The position numbers and the translations under genes were made by a program. Of a stretch of 14,734 nt of DNA, positions 1 to 7,396 are shown in pieces. The notes under the pieces were generated by a model. That model was given only the letters and a program-made list of their open reading frames with translations. It was not told the DNA's origin and searched no databases. The stretch is taken from NCBI GenBank assembly GCA_002449135.1, contig DKCH01000065.1, forward strand, positions 39,075 to 53,808, in the 5' to 3' direction. This DNA is from Caryophanales bacterium UBA6879 (lineage in GTDB: Bacteria; Bacillota_I; Bacilli_A; RFN20; CAG-288). Every line of letters begins with the position of its first letter. Within the stretch, counting starts at the first letter, position 1.

Positions 1-912
1 TATACTTATTGGTATTGTGGATATGATGGTTATGAATCTAAAGAAGATCTTGTAAAGTATAAAGCTTTAGGTGATTATGTATGGGCAAGTTATTTCTTTA
101 CTAATGGGTCAGGCGAAGATAAAATTGATGCTCATACTTATATTCATGAGACTGGTCATGCTTTAGGTTTAGATGATTATTATGATGGTAATAGTTTAAC
201 AAGTCCAGCTGGCGCAGTAACTATGATGGCTAATAATATTTGTGATTTAGATCCATATTCAAAATATTTTTTAGGATGGACTAGCCCATATAAGTTTTCA
301 AATAATGATTTTAGTGACGAGAAAAATGAATATACTGTTACTTTAAAACCTTTTGAAAGCAGTGGTGATTCTTTGATTTTAGCTACTGATTCTAATAATA
401 CTCCTTTTGATGAGTATTATATATTAGACTATTACACTCCGACTTTTTTAAACGAAGAAGATTCTTTAAATGAATATCCTGGTAATGGTTTACACGGTTT
501 TGATAAAAGCGGGATTCGTGTATATAAAATCAATTCTAAATTAGTAAAATCAGATATTACTTTTTCTGAGGTAAGCGATGTTTTAGATTATGACAATATT
601 ACTTGGAATTATAGTAATGGTGATTTTAATATGATTTATGCTTCTAATACATCTTATAAATACTCAACTAGTAGAGATAATCCAGATTTAATTAAATTAA
701 TTTCATCTTTAGGCGAAGATAGAAGTAATAAGTTTACTACACCTAGTTATACTGGTGGAACAGTAGTTGGTGATAGCAAAGACTTATTTCAAGAAGGTGA
801 TACTCATTTAAATGATTACTTTTTTGATGATGGATCACTATTAAAATATTCAGTAGAAATTACTAATTTAAGTGAAGAAAGTGCGACTTTAACTTTAAGA
901 TATACTGATTAG
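1..912 (+). CDS. M6-like secreted zinc metalloprotease, C-terminal part (5' end outside window)
   Basis: The reading frame is open from base 1 to the TAG at 910-912, giving 303 visible residues; the start lies to the left of the window. Visible residues 49-53 read HETGH, followed by ALGLDDYYD, the HExxHxxGxxD zinc-binding signature with Glu50 as the catalytic base. A Met-Met pair near residues 74-76 and a DPYSKYFLGW segment downstream resemble the region after the active site in M6 (immune inhibitor A-like) peptidases. The remaining 200 residues are rich in Tyr, Asn, Ser and Asp, as in extracellular beta-sandwich domains. Family knowledge says such enzymes are exported and cleave proteins outside the cell; the signal peptide would be in the missing part. 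The internal ATG at 223 lies downstream of the zinc site and cannot be the true start. The protease call is firm; the exact family is likely but not certain. Confidence 0.8.
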   Translation, partial: YTYWYCGYDGYESKEDLVKYKALGDYVWASYFFTNGSGEDKIDAHTYIHETGHALGLDDYYDGNSLTSPAGAVTMMANNICDLDPYSKYFLGWTSPYKFSNNDFSDEKNEYTVTLKPFESSGDSLILATDSNNTPFDEYYILDYYTPTFLNEEDSLNEYPGNGLHGFDKSGIRVYKINSKLVKSDITFSEVSDVLDYDNITWNYSNGDFNMIYASNTSYKYSTSRDNPDLIKLISSLGEDRSNKFTTPSYTGGTVVGDSKDLFQEGDTHLNDYFFDDGSLLKYSVEITNLSEESATLTLRYTD

Positions 913-1739
913 TTATTTCTAATTCTTACACCATTTAAATATAAGGCTCCGCTTAAGGAGCTTATTTTATATGTATTTACATTACCAGAATTTACTTCTA
1001 ATGAACCAGAGACAGAACTGAAGTTTAAGCTATTTAAATTAGCTGAATTAATTTTCCCTTTAGATGAGACGCACTCAAAATATAAGTTATTAGCTTGAAT
1101 TGTATTAAAATCTATACTTCCTGAGATTAATTTAATTTTTAAATTATTAGTATTTAAATAATCACCTTTTAAATTAGAAGAGCATCCTTGAACTATAAAA
1201 TCATTTGTATTTAAATAATCAAATTGTATATTAGATGAAGTTGTATTAATTTTAATTTCTTCTATTTTTTCTTTTGATAAGTAAATTTTTAAATTTCCTG
1301 ATTTAATATGTTTAATAAATGAAATTTCAGGATTAAATGATACTTTGATGCTTTTATCTAATATTTTAATTGAATAATCTTCTTTTCTAACATCGTTAAA
1401 ATCTATTTTAATTCCTTTTTGAGTGTCATCAATAATAAAGGTTAAATTATCGGCTATCATGTTAAATTTTAAAGAGGTTGGAATAAAGTGAGAAATAAAA
1501 ACTTTATCAGTTTCAGAAGCAAGTTTTTCTTCAGTAACTATAATTTTACCTTGATTTTTATATGAATTTACAACATCTTCTGGGCTTTTAAGTTTTTCTA
1601 TAATTTCTTGCTCTGACATACCTAGTTCTTCACCAATATCAAAGCGCTTTTGATATTTTTCTAATATTTCTTCTTTATTAGGTATTTGATTTTTATCTAA
1701 AAGCTCGTTTAATTTGCTTAAGTATTCTTCTTTAGTCAT
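909..1739 (-). CDS. HAAS-domain (DUF1700-like) protein fused to DUF4097 beta-helix
   Basis: This is a 276-residue protein of two parts. Residues 1-60 form a helical HAAS-type domain (starting MTKEEYLSKL, with SEQEIIEKLKSPEDVV further on), as in DUF1700 proteins. From about residue 85 to the end runs a repetitive, Asn/Ser-rich series of short beta strands (for example SGSIDFNTIQ and SGSLEVNSGN), typical of DUF4097 pseudo-beta-helices. No hydrophobic membrane segment separates them, although related proteins usually have membrane helices. The start at 1739 is supported by GGAGG seven bases upstream and overlaps the end of the DUF2089 gene by 8 bases (ATGACTAA), so the two genes should be translationally coupled. 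The family is often linked with envelope-stress operons; the molecular function is unknown. Its 3' end overlaps the convergent protease gene by 4 bases. Confidence 0.75.
   Translation of the reverse strand: MTKEEYLSKLNELLDKNQIPNKEEILEKYQKRFDIGEELGMSEQEIIEKLKSPEDVVNSYKNQGKIIVTEEKLASETDKVFISHFIPTSLKFNMIADNLTFIIDDTQKGIKIDFNDVRKEDYSIKILDKSIKVSFNPEISFIKHIKSGNLKIYLSKEKIEEIKINTTSSNIQFDYLNTNDFIVQGCSSNLKGDYLNTNNLKIKLISGSIDFNTIQANNLYFECVSSKGKINSANLNSLNFSSVSGSLEVNSGNVNTYKISSLSGALYLNGVRIRNN
941..970 (+). terminator. Rho-independent terminator of the protease gene, inside the opposing HAAS gene
   Basis: ATAA (941-944) and GCTCC (946-950) pair with GGAGC (957-961) and TTAT (962-965), leaving G945 bulged and a six-base loop. 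A T-rich run (TTTAT) follows. It starts 28 bases after the protease stop codon, the right place for that transcript. The same bases encode the C-terminus of the HAAS-DUF4097 protein on the other strand. The U-tract on the minus-strand side is weaker, so action in the opposite direction is doubtful. Confidence 0.6.
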
Positions 1740-2118
1740 TTTTATCCTCCAATTTTTTTAAAAGAACTTCAGCTTCTTCAAAACTGATTTTGTCATTTTT
1801 TAAGTCCTTTAAAATGCTTTCTTTAGTTAATGGTTCTTTTAGTTCTACATTACTTTTTAAATGAAGTTTAGTTAAGATTCCTTCTAACATCTTTTTAACT
1901 GTTGGATATGAGATATTTAAATCTTTTTCAATTTGTTTAATATTTCCAGCTTCTTTTAAAAATACTAGAATGAAATTTTCTTCTGCTTCTGTTAAGGTAT
2001 CAAAGACTGAAAGAGTAAATTCTCCACTTATTTCGCTTTTACAATTATCACATTTTAATTTACTTACTTTTAATTTGTTTCCACAGATCGGGCAATTACC
2101 AATTACTTTATGTTCCAT
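1732..2118 (-). CDS. DUF2089 zinc-ribbon / helix-turn-helix protein, probable regulator
   Basis: The 128-residue product has an N-terminal zinc ribbon with Cys9, Cys12, Cys23 and Cys26 (CPIC and CDNC). Next comes a helical region of about residues 45-90 resembling a sigma-region-4/LuxR-type helix-turn-helix (NIKQIEKDLNISYPTVKKML). The C-terminal helical hairpin, ILKDLKNDKISFEEAEVLL, resembles SHOCT-like tails. The order and length match DUF2089. By family knowledge such proteins sit in front of HAAS or DUF4097 genes and probably bind DNA, so autoregulation of this two-gene operon is a reasonable inference. The start at 2118 is preceded by AGAGGTG (2123-2129). The gene is divergent from rqcP across a 193-base intergenic region. 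Confidence 0.78.
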   Translation of the reverse strand: MEHKVIGNCPICGNKLKVSKLKCDNCKSEISGEFTLSVFDTLTEAEENFILVFLKEAGNIKQIEKDLNISYPTVKKMLEGILTKLHLKSNVELKEPLTKESILKDLKNDKISFEEAEVLLKKLEDKND

Positions 2119-2129
2119 ATTACACCTCT

Positions 2130-2165
2130 TGTTTTTAATATAGTAAACTTTTTATATAAAATCAA
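2130..2165 (-). promoter_or_regulatory. Promoter of the DUF2089-HAAS operon
   Basis: On the minus strand TTGATT (2160-2165) and TATATT (2137-2142) are separated by exactly 17 bases, a good vegetative sigma-factor promoter. The predicted start near 2130 leaves an untranslated leader of only about 12 bases, just enough for the AGAGGTG ribosome binding site. Confidence 0.6.
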
Positions 2166-2215
2166 TACAAATAATTAATAAAATTAAGTTTAATAGTATA
2201 TTTTTTAATGTTTTA

Positions 2216-2261
2216 ATTGATTTTAATTGATAATATTAATTTTTATATTAAAATAATCAAT
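2216..2261. repeat. Imperfect AT-rich inverted repeat in the divergent intergenic region
   Basis: ATTGATT (2216-2222) pairs with AATCAAT (2255-2261), and TTTAAT (2222-2227) with ATTAAA (2247-2252), with a small bulge between the arms. It overlaps a perfect tandem duplication of the ten bases TTTTAATTGA (2211-2220 and 2221-2230). Position suggests an operator or structural element, but low base complexity makes chance plausible. Confidence 0.4.
2227..2254 (+). promoter_or_regulatory. Possible promoter of rqcP-tilS
   Basis: TTGATA (2227-2232) and TAAAAT (2249-2254) are spaced by 16 bases and would start transcription near 2261, about 50 bases before rqcP. The surrounding DNA is almost all A and T, so chance matches are likely; confidence is low. 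The hexamers lie within an imperfect inverted repeat at 2216-2261. Confidence 0.35.
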
Positions 2262-2311
2262 AAATAAAAAAGCGTGCAGTAAAATTAAAAGTATATTAAA
2301 ATAAAAGAGTT

Positions 2312-2584
2312 ATGAGATTAGATAAATATTTAAAAGTGTCTCGCCTTATTAAAAGAAGAGAACTTGCTAAACAAATAATTGATATGGGTTTAGTGAAGAT
2401 TAATAATAAAATTAGTAAACCTTCTAGTGAGGTTAATATTTCTGACTTGATTGAAATTAGTAATCCAAACGGACGAAAAATTATTGTTAAGGTTTTAGAT
2501 ATTAAACCATTTACTAGCGTGTCAGAAGCTAGTAAACTATATCAAATTGAAGGAGAAGGAAATGAATATACCTTTGAGAAATAG
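2312..2584 (+). CDS. rqcP: RqcP (YabO) S4-domain ribosome quality control factor
   Basis: This 90-residue protein is almost entirely an S4 RNA-binding domain. It starts MRLDKYLKVSRLIKRRELAK and continues with the GLVKINNKISKPSSEV turn, both typical of YabO/RqcP and Hsp15. In Bacillus, RqcP binds stalled 50S subunits beside peptidyl-tRNA and, with RqcH, drives C-terminal alanine tailing of nascent chains. Its position before a small membrane protein and tilS matches the rqcP-divIC-tilS order of Bacilli, supporting RqcP over a generic S4 protein. The ribosome binding site is weak (AAAAGAG just before ATG 2312). The 3' end overlaps the next gene by 23 bases. Confidence 0.88.
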   Translation: MRLDKYLKVSRLIKRRELAKQIIDMGLVKINNKISKPSSEVNISDLIEISNPNGRKIIVKVLDIKPFTSVSEASKLYQIEGEGNEYTFEK

Positions 2585-2744
2585 AATAATTACTATTGTT
2601 AGTTTAATAATATCTATTATTTGTATAGCTGTAGTTATTTTTGTTTTAGTTAAGTATTTTCAAGTCTTAGGTGAATATGAATCACTTAAGAATTCTTTAA
2701 GTTTACAATATGGAATTTGTACCGATTTTACCTGTTCTTATTAA
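2562..2744 (+). CDS. Very short single-pass membrane protein in the divIC/ftsB position
   Basis: The likely start is ATG 2562, with GGAGAAGG at 2552-2559; an in-frame TTG at 2547 is less likely because it precedes that site. The 60-residue product has a short basic N-terminus (NIPLRNR), one strongly hydrophobic helix at about residues 9-30, and a brief amphipathic tail (YFQVLGEYESLKNSL) ending in a Cys-containing stretch. Topology and position between rqcP and tilS match DivIC/FtsB, the septum protein that pairs with FtsL. DivIC usually has over 100 residues with a longer coiled coil and outer domain, which are missing here. It overlaps rqcP by 23 bases and tilS by 35 bases, so the frame may be constrained by coupling. 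It could be a reduced DivIC, an unrelated small protein or a decayed gene. Confidence 0.5.
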   Translation: MNIPLRNRIITIVSLIISIICIAVVIFVLVKYFQVLGEYESLKNSLSLQYGICTDFTCSY

Positions 2745-3981
2745 AAAGAATCTTGATGAATTAGAGATTCGTCAACAAGATTATTTTGCTGTTGGTTTTT
2801 CTGGTGGGCCTGATTCTGTTTTTTTAGCTTATATGCTTTTTCAGTTAGGCTATAGAAATGTTTATTTAATTTATATAAACTATCATGATTCAGATAATGT
2901 TGATATAGAAGAAAAAATAGTTAGGGATTTTGCTTCTACTTATAATTATAGGCTTAAAGTTTTTAATGTTGATTTTAATAAAGCACCTAAAAAAATAAAT
3001 TTTGAAAAAATGGCTAGAGAAATTCGCTATGTTTATTTTGCTTCTTTTTGCAAGATGAATTTTCTTAAAGGCGTTTTAGTTGCTCATCATCAGGATGATT
3101 TAATTTGCACTTATTTAGCTCAAAAAATGAAGGGTGGTCCTGTAAGTTATTTTGGCCTTTCTAAAAAGATAAAGATTTTAGGGAACAATGTTTATAGACC
3201 ATTATTAAATATAAAAAAGGAAGATATTATTTCGTTTTTAAAATCTAGTAACATAGAATATTATGATGATAAAACTAATTATAACTTATTAAGAGAAAGA
3301 AATTTTATTCGCGAGACTGTTTTACCTTATGTAAATAGAGAAGGCGTTTTAAAAGAAATTGATGAAAATAATAAGCTTTTAGAACCATTAAAAAAGTATA
3401 TGAATTCCCCTATTATTGATTTTAAAACTTATTCTTCTTTATCTGAAAATTATCAAAAAGCTTTGATTTATTTTTATTTAGAAGGTGTTGTTGGCCCTTT
3501 ACAAACTAAGGATAAGTTGCGCTTTAGAAATTTAATTTTTGAAGATATGAAAAATCTTAAAGTGACTAGTAGAATAAAATTAGATGAGCATATTTATTTT
3601 TTTAAGGATTATAAATATTCTTATGTTATTTTAACTATTAATGAATTTAAACCATATTCTTTTGAGATTAGTGAACCAATTTATTTTTCTCATGGACTTA
3701 TTGGAATTGATCTTACACATTTTGAAGAATTTAATTTAAAAAATAGCGATTTCCCTTTGTATTTAACAAATGCTAAAAAGGATATGGAATTTAATACAAA
3801 TATTAAACAAAAATCTGTATGGGAATTTCTTAAGAAGCATAAGGTTCCTATTTATTTAAGAGATATTTATCCAGTTTTAACTAATAAAGATGGTAAGGCA
3901 TTATTTGTTCCTTTTTACGATAAATTGGTTAATAAGGAATATCGTCTAAAGTTTTTGGAACATTTTATTTTGAAAATTTAA
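2710..3981 (+). CDS. tilS: tRNA(Ile)-lysidine synthase TilS
   Basis: TilS uses ATP and lysine to convert C34 of the CAU-anticodon isoleucine tRNA to lysidine, so that it reads AUA, an essential step in an AT-rich genome. The PP-loop motif SGGPDS is at residues 31-36, within VGFSGGPDSVFLAYML. AHHQDD, the YRPLL segment and the D-x-TN...RNFIR region follow, all characteristic of the N-terminal catalytic domain. The C-terminal part carries the substrate-binding segment around VPIYLRD and ALFVPF. At 423 residues it is slightly shorter than Bacillus TilS. ATG 2710 lies inside the upstream small gene and has no clear Shine-Dalgarno sequence, so translation is probably coupled. The 3' end overlaps mfd by 17 bases on the opposite strand. 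Confidence 0.93.
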   Translation: MEFVPILPVLIKKNLDELEIRQQDYFAVGFSGGPDSVFLAYMLFQLGYRNVYLIYINYHDSDNVDIEEKIVRDFASTYNYRLKVFNVDFNKAPKKINFEKMAREIRYVYFASFCKMNFLKGVLVAHHQDDLICTYLAQKMKGGPVSYFGLSKKIKILGNNVYRPLLNIKKEDIISFLKSSNIEYYDDKTNYNLLRERNFIRETVLPYVNREGVLKEIDENNKLLEPLKKYMNSPIIDFKTYSSLSENYQKALIYFYLEGVVGPLQTKDKLRFRNLIFEDMKNLKVTSRIKLDEHIYFFKDYKYSYVILTINEFKPYSFEISEPIYFSHGLIGIDLTHFEEFNLKNSDFPLYLTNAKKDMEFNTNIKQKSVWEFLKKHKVPIYLRDIYPVLTNKDGKALFVPFYDKLVNKEYRLKFLEHFILKI

Positions 3982-6900
3982 TTAAAGTTGTTACTAAATT
4001 ATATAAATCTAATAAATACTCTTCTCTTTTATTTAAAATGAAACGGAAACTATTTCCTAAAAAATAAATTGAAAGATTGGGGTTAGCAAATTTAACCATC
4101 ATTTGCTGAAGCTTTTGAGCAATTTTATCAATGTTAGAAAATGAAGGAGACATTCTTAAATCATATTTATCGATACTTTCAATAAAGTTTGCAAAAATAT
4201 CTTCAGTAGATAGTAAGATTTCTATTTGCTTTTTTAAGAATAAATTACTTACTTCTATAGGGAAACGGCCAAAAACATCTTTTATTCTTTTAGCAAAGAT
4301 ATCTAAATCATTTAAATTAGTAATATCATAAAGCTGACGATAAATATTGATTCTATCGTGTTCAGAAGCGTAAGTTTGTGGAATATGAGCATCTAAGGTA
4401 AATGACAACTCGTATTTTAATTTAACTGGTAAATTTTGTTTAGCTTTAACTTCTACTGTTTTTTCTTTCATGACTTCAGCTAGTAATTGCATATAGCTAT
4501 CATAACCAATTGAATCAATAAAACCTGCTTGTTCTTTTCCTAAGATATCACCTGCCCCACGGATGTTTAAATCTTGTGTAGCGATTTTATAACCAGAGCC
4601 TAATTCAGTGAAATCTTTTAACGCTTTTAAACGTTTCCTAGCATCCTCGTTTAAATGACCATAATCATTGTAAGTTAAATAAGCATAAGCTAGACGTGAA
4701 GAACGACCAACTCTTCCTTTGATTTGATAAAGTTGAGTAAGACCAAAAGTATCTGCTTTTTCAACAATAATAGTGTTACAGTTAGGAACATCTAAGCCAG
4801 TTTCAATTATAGAGGTGCATACTAAAATATCTATTTTACCTTCATAGAATTTTTCCATAGTTGATGAAATATCTTCGCCTGATTCTTGACCATTAACAGA
4901 ACCTACTTTACTATTTGGAAACATTTGTTCTAGTTCTTCTACTTTTCTAGCCATTGTTTCTACTCTATTATGTAAATAGTAAACTTGTCCTTTACGTCCT
5001 AATTCTCTATTAATTACTTCTTTAATTAATTTTAAATCGTATCTAACTACATATGTTTTAATAGGCATTCTATTTACTGGTGGATCATCTAAAGTAGATA
5101 AGGATCTAACATTTAATAATGACATTTGTAAAGTACGGGGAATAGGTGTTGCAGTAAGTGTTAATACATCAATATTAGTAGATATTGATTTAATTTTTTC
5201 TTTATGTGTTACACCAAAACGTTGCTCTTCATCAATGATAAGTAAGCCTAAATCATGGAACTTGATGTTGTTAGAAAGCAATTTATGAGTACCTATTATA
5301 AAATTAATTTCTCCACTAGCTAAATTTTTTAAAATCTCATTAGTTTCTTTACTAGAGACGTTGCGGTTAAGTAAAGCGATATTCACACCAAAATTTTTAA
5401 AACGCTCTAAAGCAACTTGATAATGTTGATTAGATAAAACAGTAGTAGGACATAATAAAGCTACTTGTTTATGAGCTAAAATAGCTTTAAAAGCCGCTTT
5501 AAAGGCTAATTCAGTTTTGCCAAAGCCAACATCACCAGTTAATATACGATCCATTGGATGAGGCTTTTCCATATCGCTTTTAATTTCTTCCCAAGCTTTT
5601 TCTTGAGATGGTGTTAGTTTATAAAAGAAAGCTTTAGCAAATTCGTTTTCTAATTCATCCTCTTTAGGAAAAGCAAAACCAGGTAAGGCGTTTCTTTGAG
5701 CTTCTATTTCAATTAATTTATCAGCTAAGTATGAAACACGTCCTCTAATTTTTGCTTTTCTTCTAGCCCATGAGGAACCACCTAAAGTATCTAATTTAGG
5801 TTTTACTCCTTCTTTTGAAGAGTATTTTCTAATCAAATTAAATTTGTTTAATGGAACCAAAAGTTTTTGCCCTGGTCCTGCATATTCAACAGCTAAATAA
5901 TCTAAACCTTGAAATACTTCAATACCTAAATAACGACCAATACCTTGCTCTTGATGAACAACATAATCTCCTGGAACTAAATCAGAATATTTAGTAATAA
6001 TTTTCGCTTCTTTAAATCTTTTTAAAAAAGCTTTGGAAGCTTCTGAAACACCAAAAATTTCTTTTGATGAGACTAAAGCCATTTTATAAAATGGAATAAT
6101 AAATCCATTAGGAATAGAAGAATTACTAATGATGTTATAACCGTTATTTGAACAAGATAAATCTATTTTTCTAGAATATTGTAAGCAAATATTTTGAAAA
6201 GTTTCAATTTGCTTATTATCTAAAAAAGTATATGTCTCATATTTATCTTTTAATAAGTCATCAAGAAGTTCAGTAGCTTGATTCATTCCTTTAAAAGGAT
6301 ATGGAATATTTGTTGTTGATAGATTTGATTTTTCATCAATTATTTTTTGACAAGTCAAATTGTTTTGTAAAGCATCTTCGAATTTTATACAGTTAAATTC
6401 TTCTTTTAAAGCTACATTATTTCTTTTAAGTTCGTTAAAATAATCCACTGCTTCTAAATAGTAATTATTAGCAGTTGATAAGACATCTTCATAACGGTAA
6501 TAATAAAGATTAAAGCCTTTTAAATAATTCAAAAAACATGTTTTTTTATCAGTAAAATATGGTAAAAATCTAGTTTTTGTATCATTTAATCCACCGCTTT
6601 CTAAGGTTTCTAAAAAGAGATTTGTTTTACTTATTAGTTCATCACTTATTTCATTTTGTACTAAGCTTTTTAATTCTAATGAGATTTTATTTTTACCTTT
6701 ATTTAATTCGTCTATAGTAAAAATGTTTTCTAAACCAGGATAGATTAAAATATTATTTGTTTCTTGAAATGATAGTTCATCTTTTGCATTGAATTCCCTA
6801 ATATCTTCAATTTCGTCATCAAAATATTCTAAACGATAAGGAGAAGAATTAGATGGGGAAAAAATATCAAGAATTTCACCTTTTAAAGCAAATTCAAAAA

Positions 6901-7396
6901 CAGATTCTACTCTATTTACTTTAGTATAGCCGTTTTTAATTAGTCTTTTAGAAAGTTCTAATGGGGGAATTTTATCACCTTTTTTGATAGTTATAATTTC
7001 ATTTTTAAAACGTATCGGCTCATTTAAAAAATGCAGTAAACTAATTGAATTAGTAATTACTATATGTTTTTCTAAAGATGTTAATAAAGTACCTAGAGTG
7101 TGGATTCTTTCTTTTAAAAATTCTTTTGAAGAATACAATGTTTCACCTCTTAATACTTCATCAGAAGGATAAAAAAGAATTGAATTATTATCTAAAAAAG
7201 CATTTAAATATTCAATTAATGTTTGACTATCATATAAAGAAGGTAAAACAATAGCAATATTTTCTTTTTGATATGAAAAACTTGTAGCTATTTCTAAAGC
7301 AAGTGTTTCTAAAGAATCAGCTTTAAATGATAAGTGATGTTGTAAATTGATGATTTGTTCATCATCTTTAAATTTTGAAAGAATTTTTTCTAGCAT
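3965..7396 (-). CDS. mfd: Transcription-repair coupling factor Mfd
   Basis: Mfd is a cytoplasmic ATP-driven translocase that removes RNA polymerase stalled at DNA damage and recruits UvrA. The 1143-residue product has the full domain order: a UvrB-like N-terminal region, the RNA polymerase-interaction domain from about residue 475 (GDYVVHQEQGIGRYLG), and an SF2 helicase core. The core has Walker A TGDVGFGKTE near residues 620-628, DEEQ near 722-725, the ATPIPRT motif III and GRVGRS near residue 898. The autoinhibitory C-terminal domain follows (LPVKLKYEL onward). Its ATG shares one base with the pth stop (TAATG), without a separate ribosome binding site, so it is co-translated with pth. The pth-mfd order is common in Firmicutes. 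Length and motifs are normal. Confidence 0.97.
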   Translation of the reverse strand: MLEKILSKFKDDEQIINLQHHLSFKADSLETLALEIATSFSYQKENIAIVLPSLYDSQTLIEYLNAFLDNNSILFYPSDEVLRGETLYSSKEFLKERIHTLGTLLTSLEKHIVITNSISLLHFLNEPIRFKNEIITIKKGDKIPPLELSKRLIKNGYTKVNRVESVFEFALKGEILDIFSPSNSSPYRLEYFDDEIEDIREFNAKDELSFQETNNILIYPGLENIFTIDELNKGKNKISLELKSLVQNEISDELISKTNLFLETLESGGLNDTKTRFLPYFTDKKTCFLNYLKGFNLYYYRYEDVLSTANNYYLEAVDYFNELKRNNVALKEEFNCIKFEDALQNNLTCQKIIDEKSNLSTTNIPYPFKGMNQATELLDDLLKDKYETYTFLDNKQIETFQNICLQYSRKIDLSCSNNGYNIISNSSIPNGFIIPFYKMALVSSKEIFGVSEASKAFLKRFKEAKIITKYSDLVPGDYVVHQEQGIGRYLGIEVFQGLDYLAVEYAGPGQKLLVPLNKFNLIRKYSSKEGVKPKLDTLGGSSWARRKAKIRGRVSYLADKLIEIEAQRNALPGFAFPKEDELENEFAKAFFYKLTPSQEKAWEEIKSDMEKPHPMDRILTGDVGFGKTELAFKAAFKAILAHKQVALLCPTTVLSNQHYQVALERFKNFGVNIALLNRNVSSKETNEILKNLASGEINFIIGTHKLLSNNIKFHDLGLLIIDEEQRFGVTHKEKIKSISTNIDVLTLTATPIPRTLQMSLLNVRSLSTLDDPPVNRMPIKTYVVRYDLKLIKEVINRELGRKGQVYYLHNRVETMARKVEELEQMFPNSKVGSVNGQESGEDISSTMEKFYEGKIDILVCTSIIETGLDVPNCNTIIVEKADTFGLTQLYQIKGRVGRSSRLAYAYLTYNDYGHLNEDARKRLKALKDFTELGSGYKIATQDLNIRGAGDILGKEQAGFIDSIGYDSYMQLLAEVMKEKTVEVKAKQNLPVKLKYELSFTLDAHIPQTYASEHDRINIYRQLYDITNLNDLDIFAKRIKDVFGRFPIEVSNLFLKKQIEILLSTEDIFANFIESIDKYDLRMSPSFSNIDKIAQKLQQMMVKFANPNLSIYFLGNSFRFILNKREEYLLDLYNLVTTLIKFSK

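Noticed and set aside
4085..4115. Perfect 7-base inverted repeat AGCAAAT/ATTTGCT, with an overlapping GGTTA/TAACC hairpin, downstream of tilS
   Set aside because: Considered as a tilS terminator, but it lies more than 100 bases past the stop, has no T-run on either strand and falls in mfd coding sequence.
4131..4331. 66-codon open frame on the + strand
   Set aside because: Antisense within the C-terminal part of mfd, with low-complexity Lys/Ser/Ile content and no start signals.
6984..7172. 62-codon open frame on the + strand
   Set aside because: Antisense within the N-terminal part of mfd, with no ribosome binding site or recognisable family.
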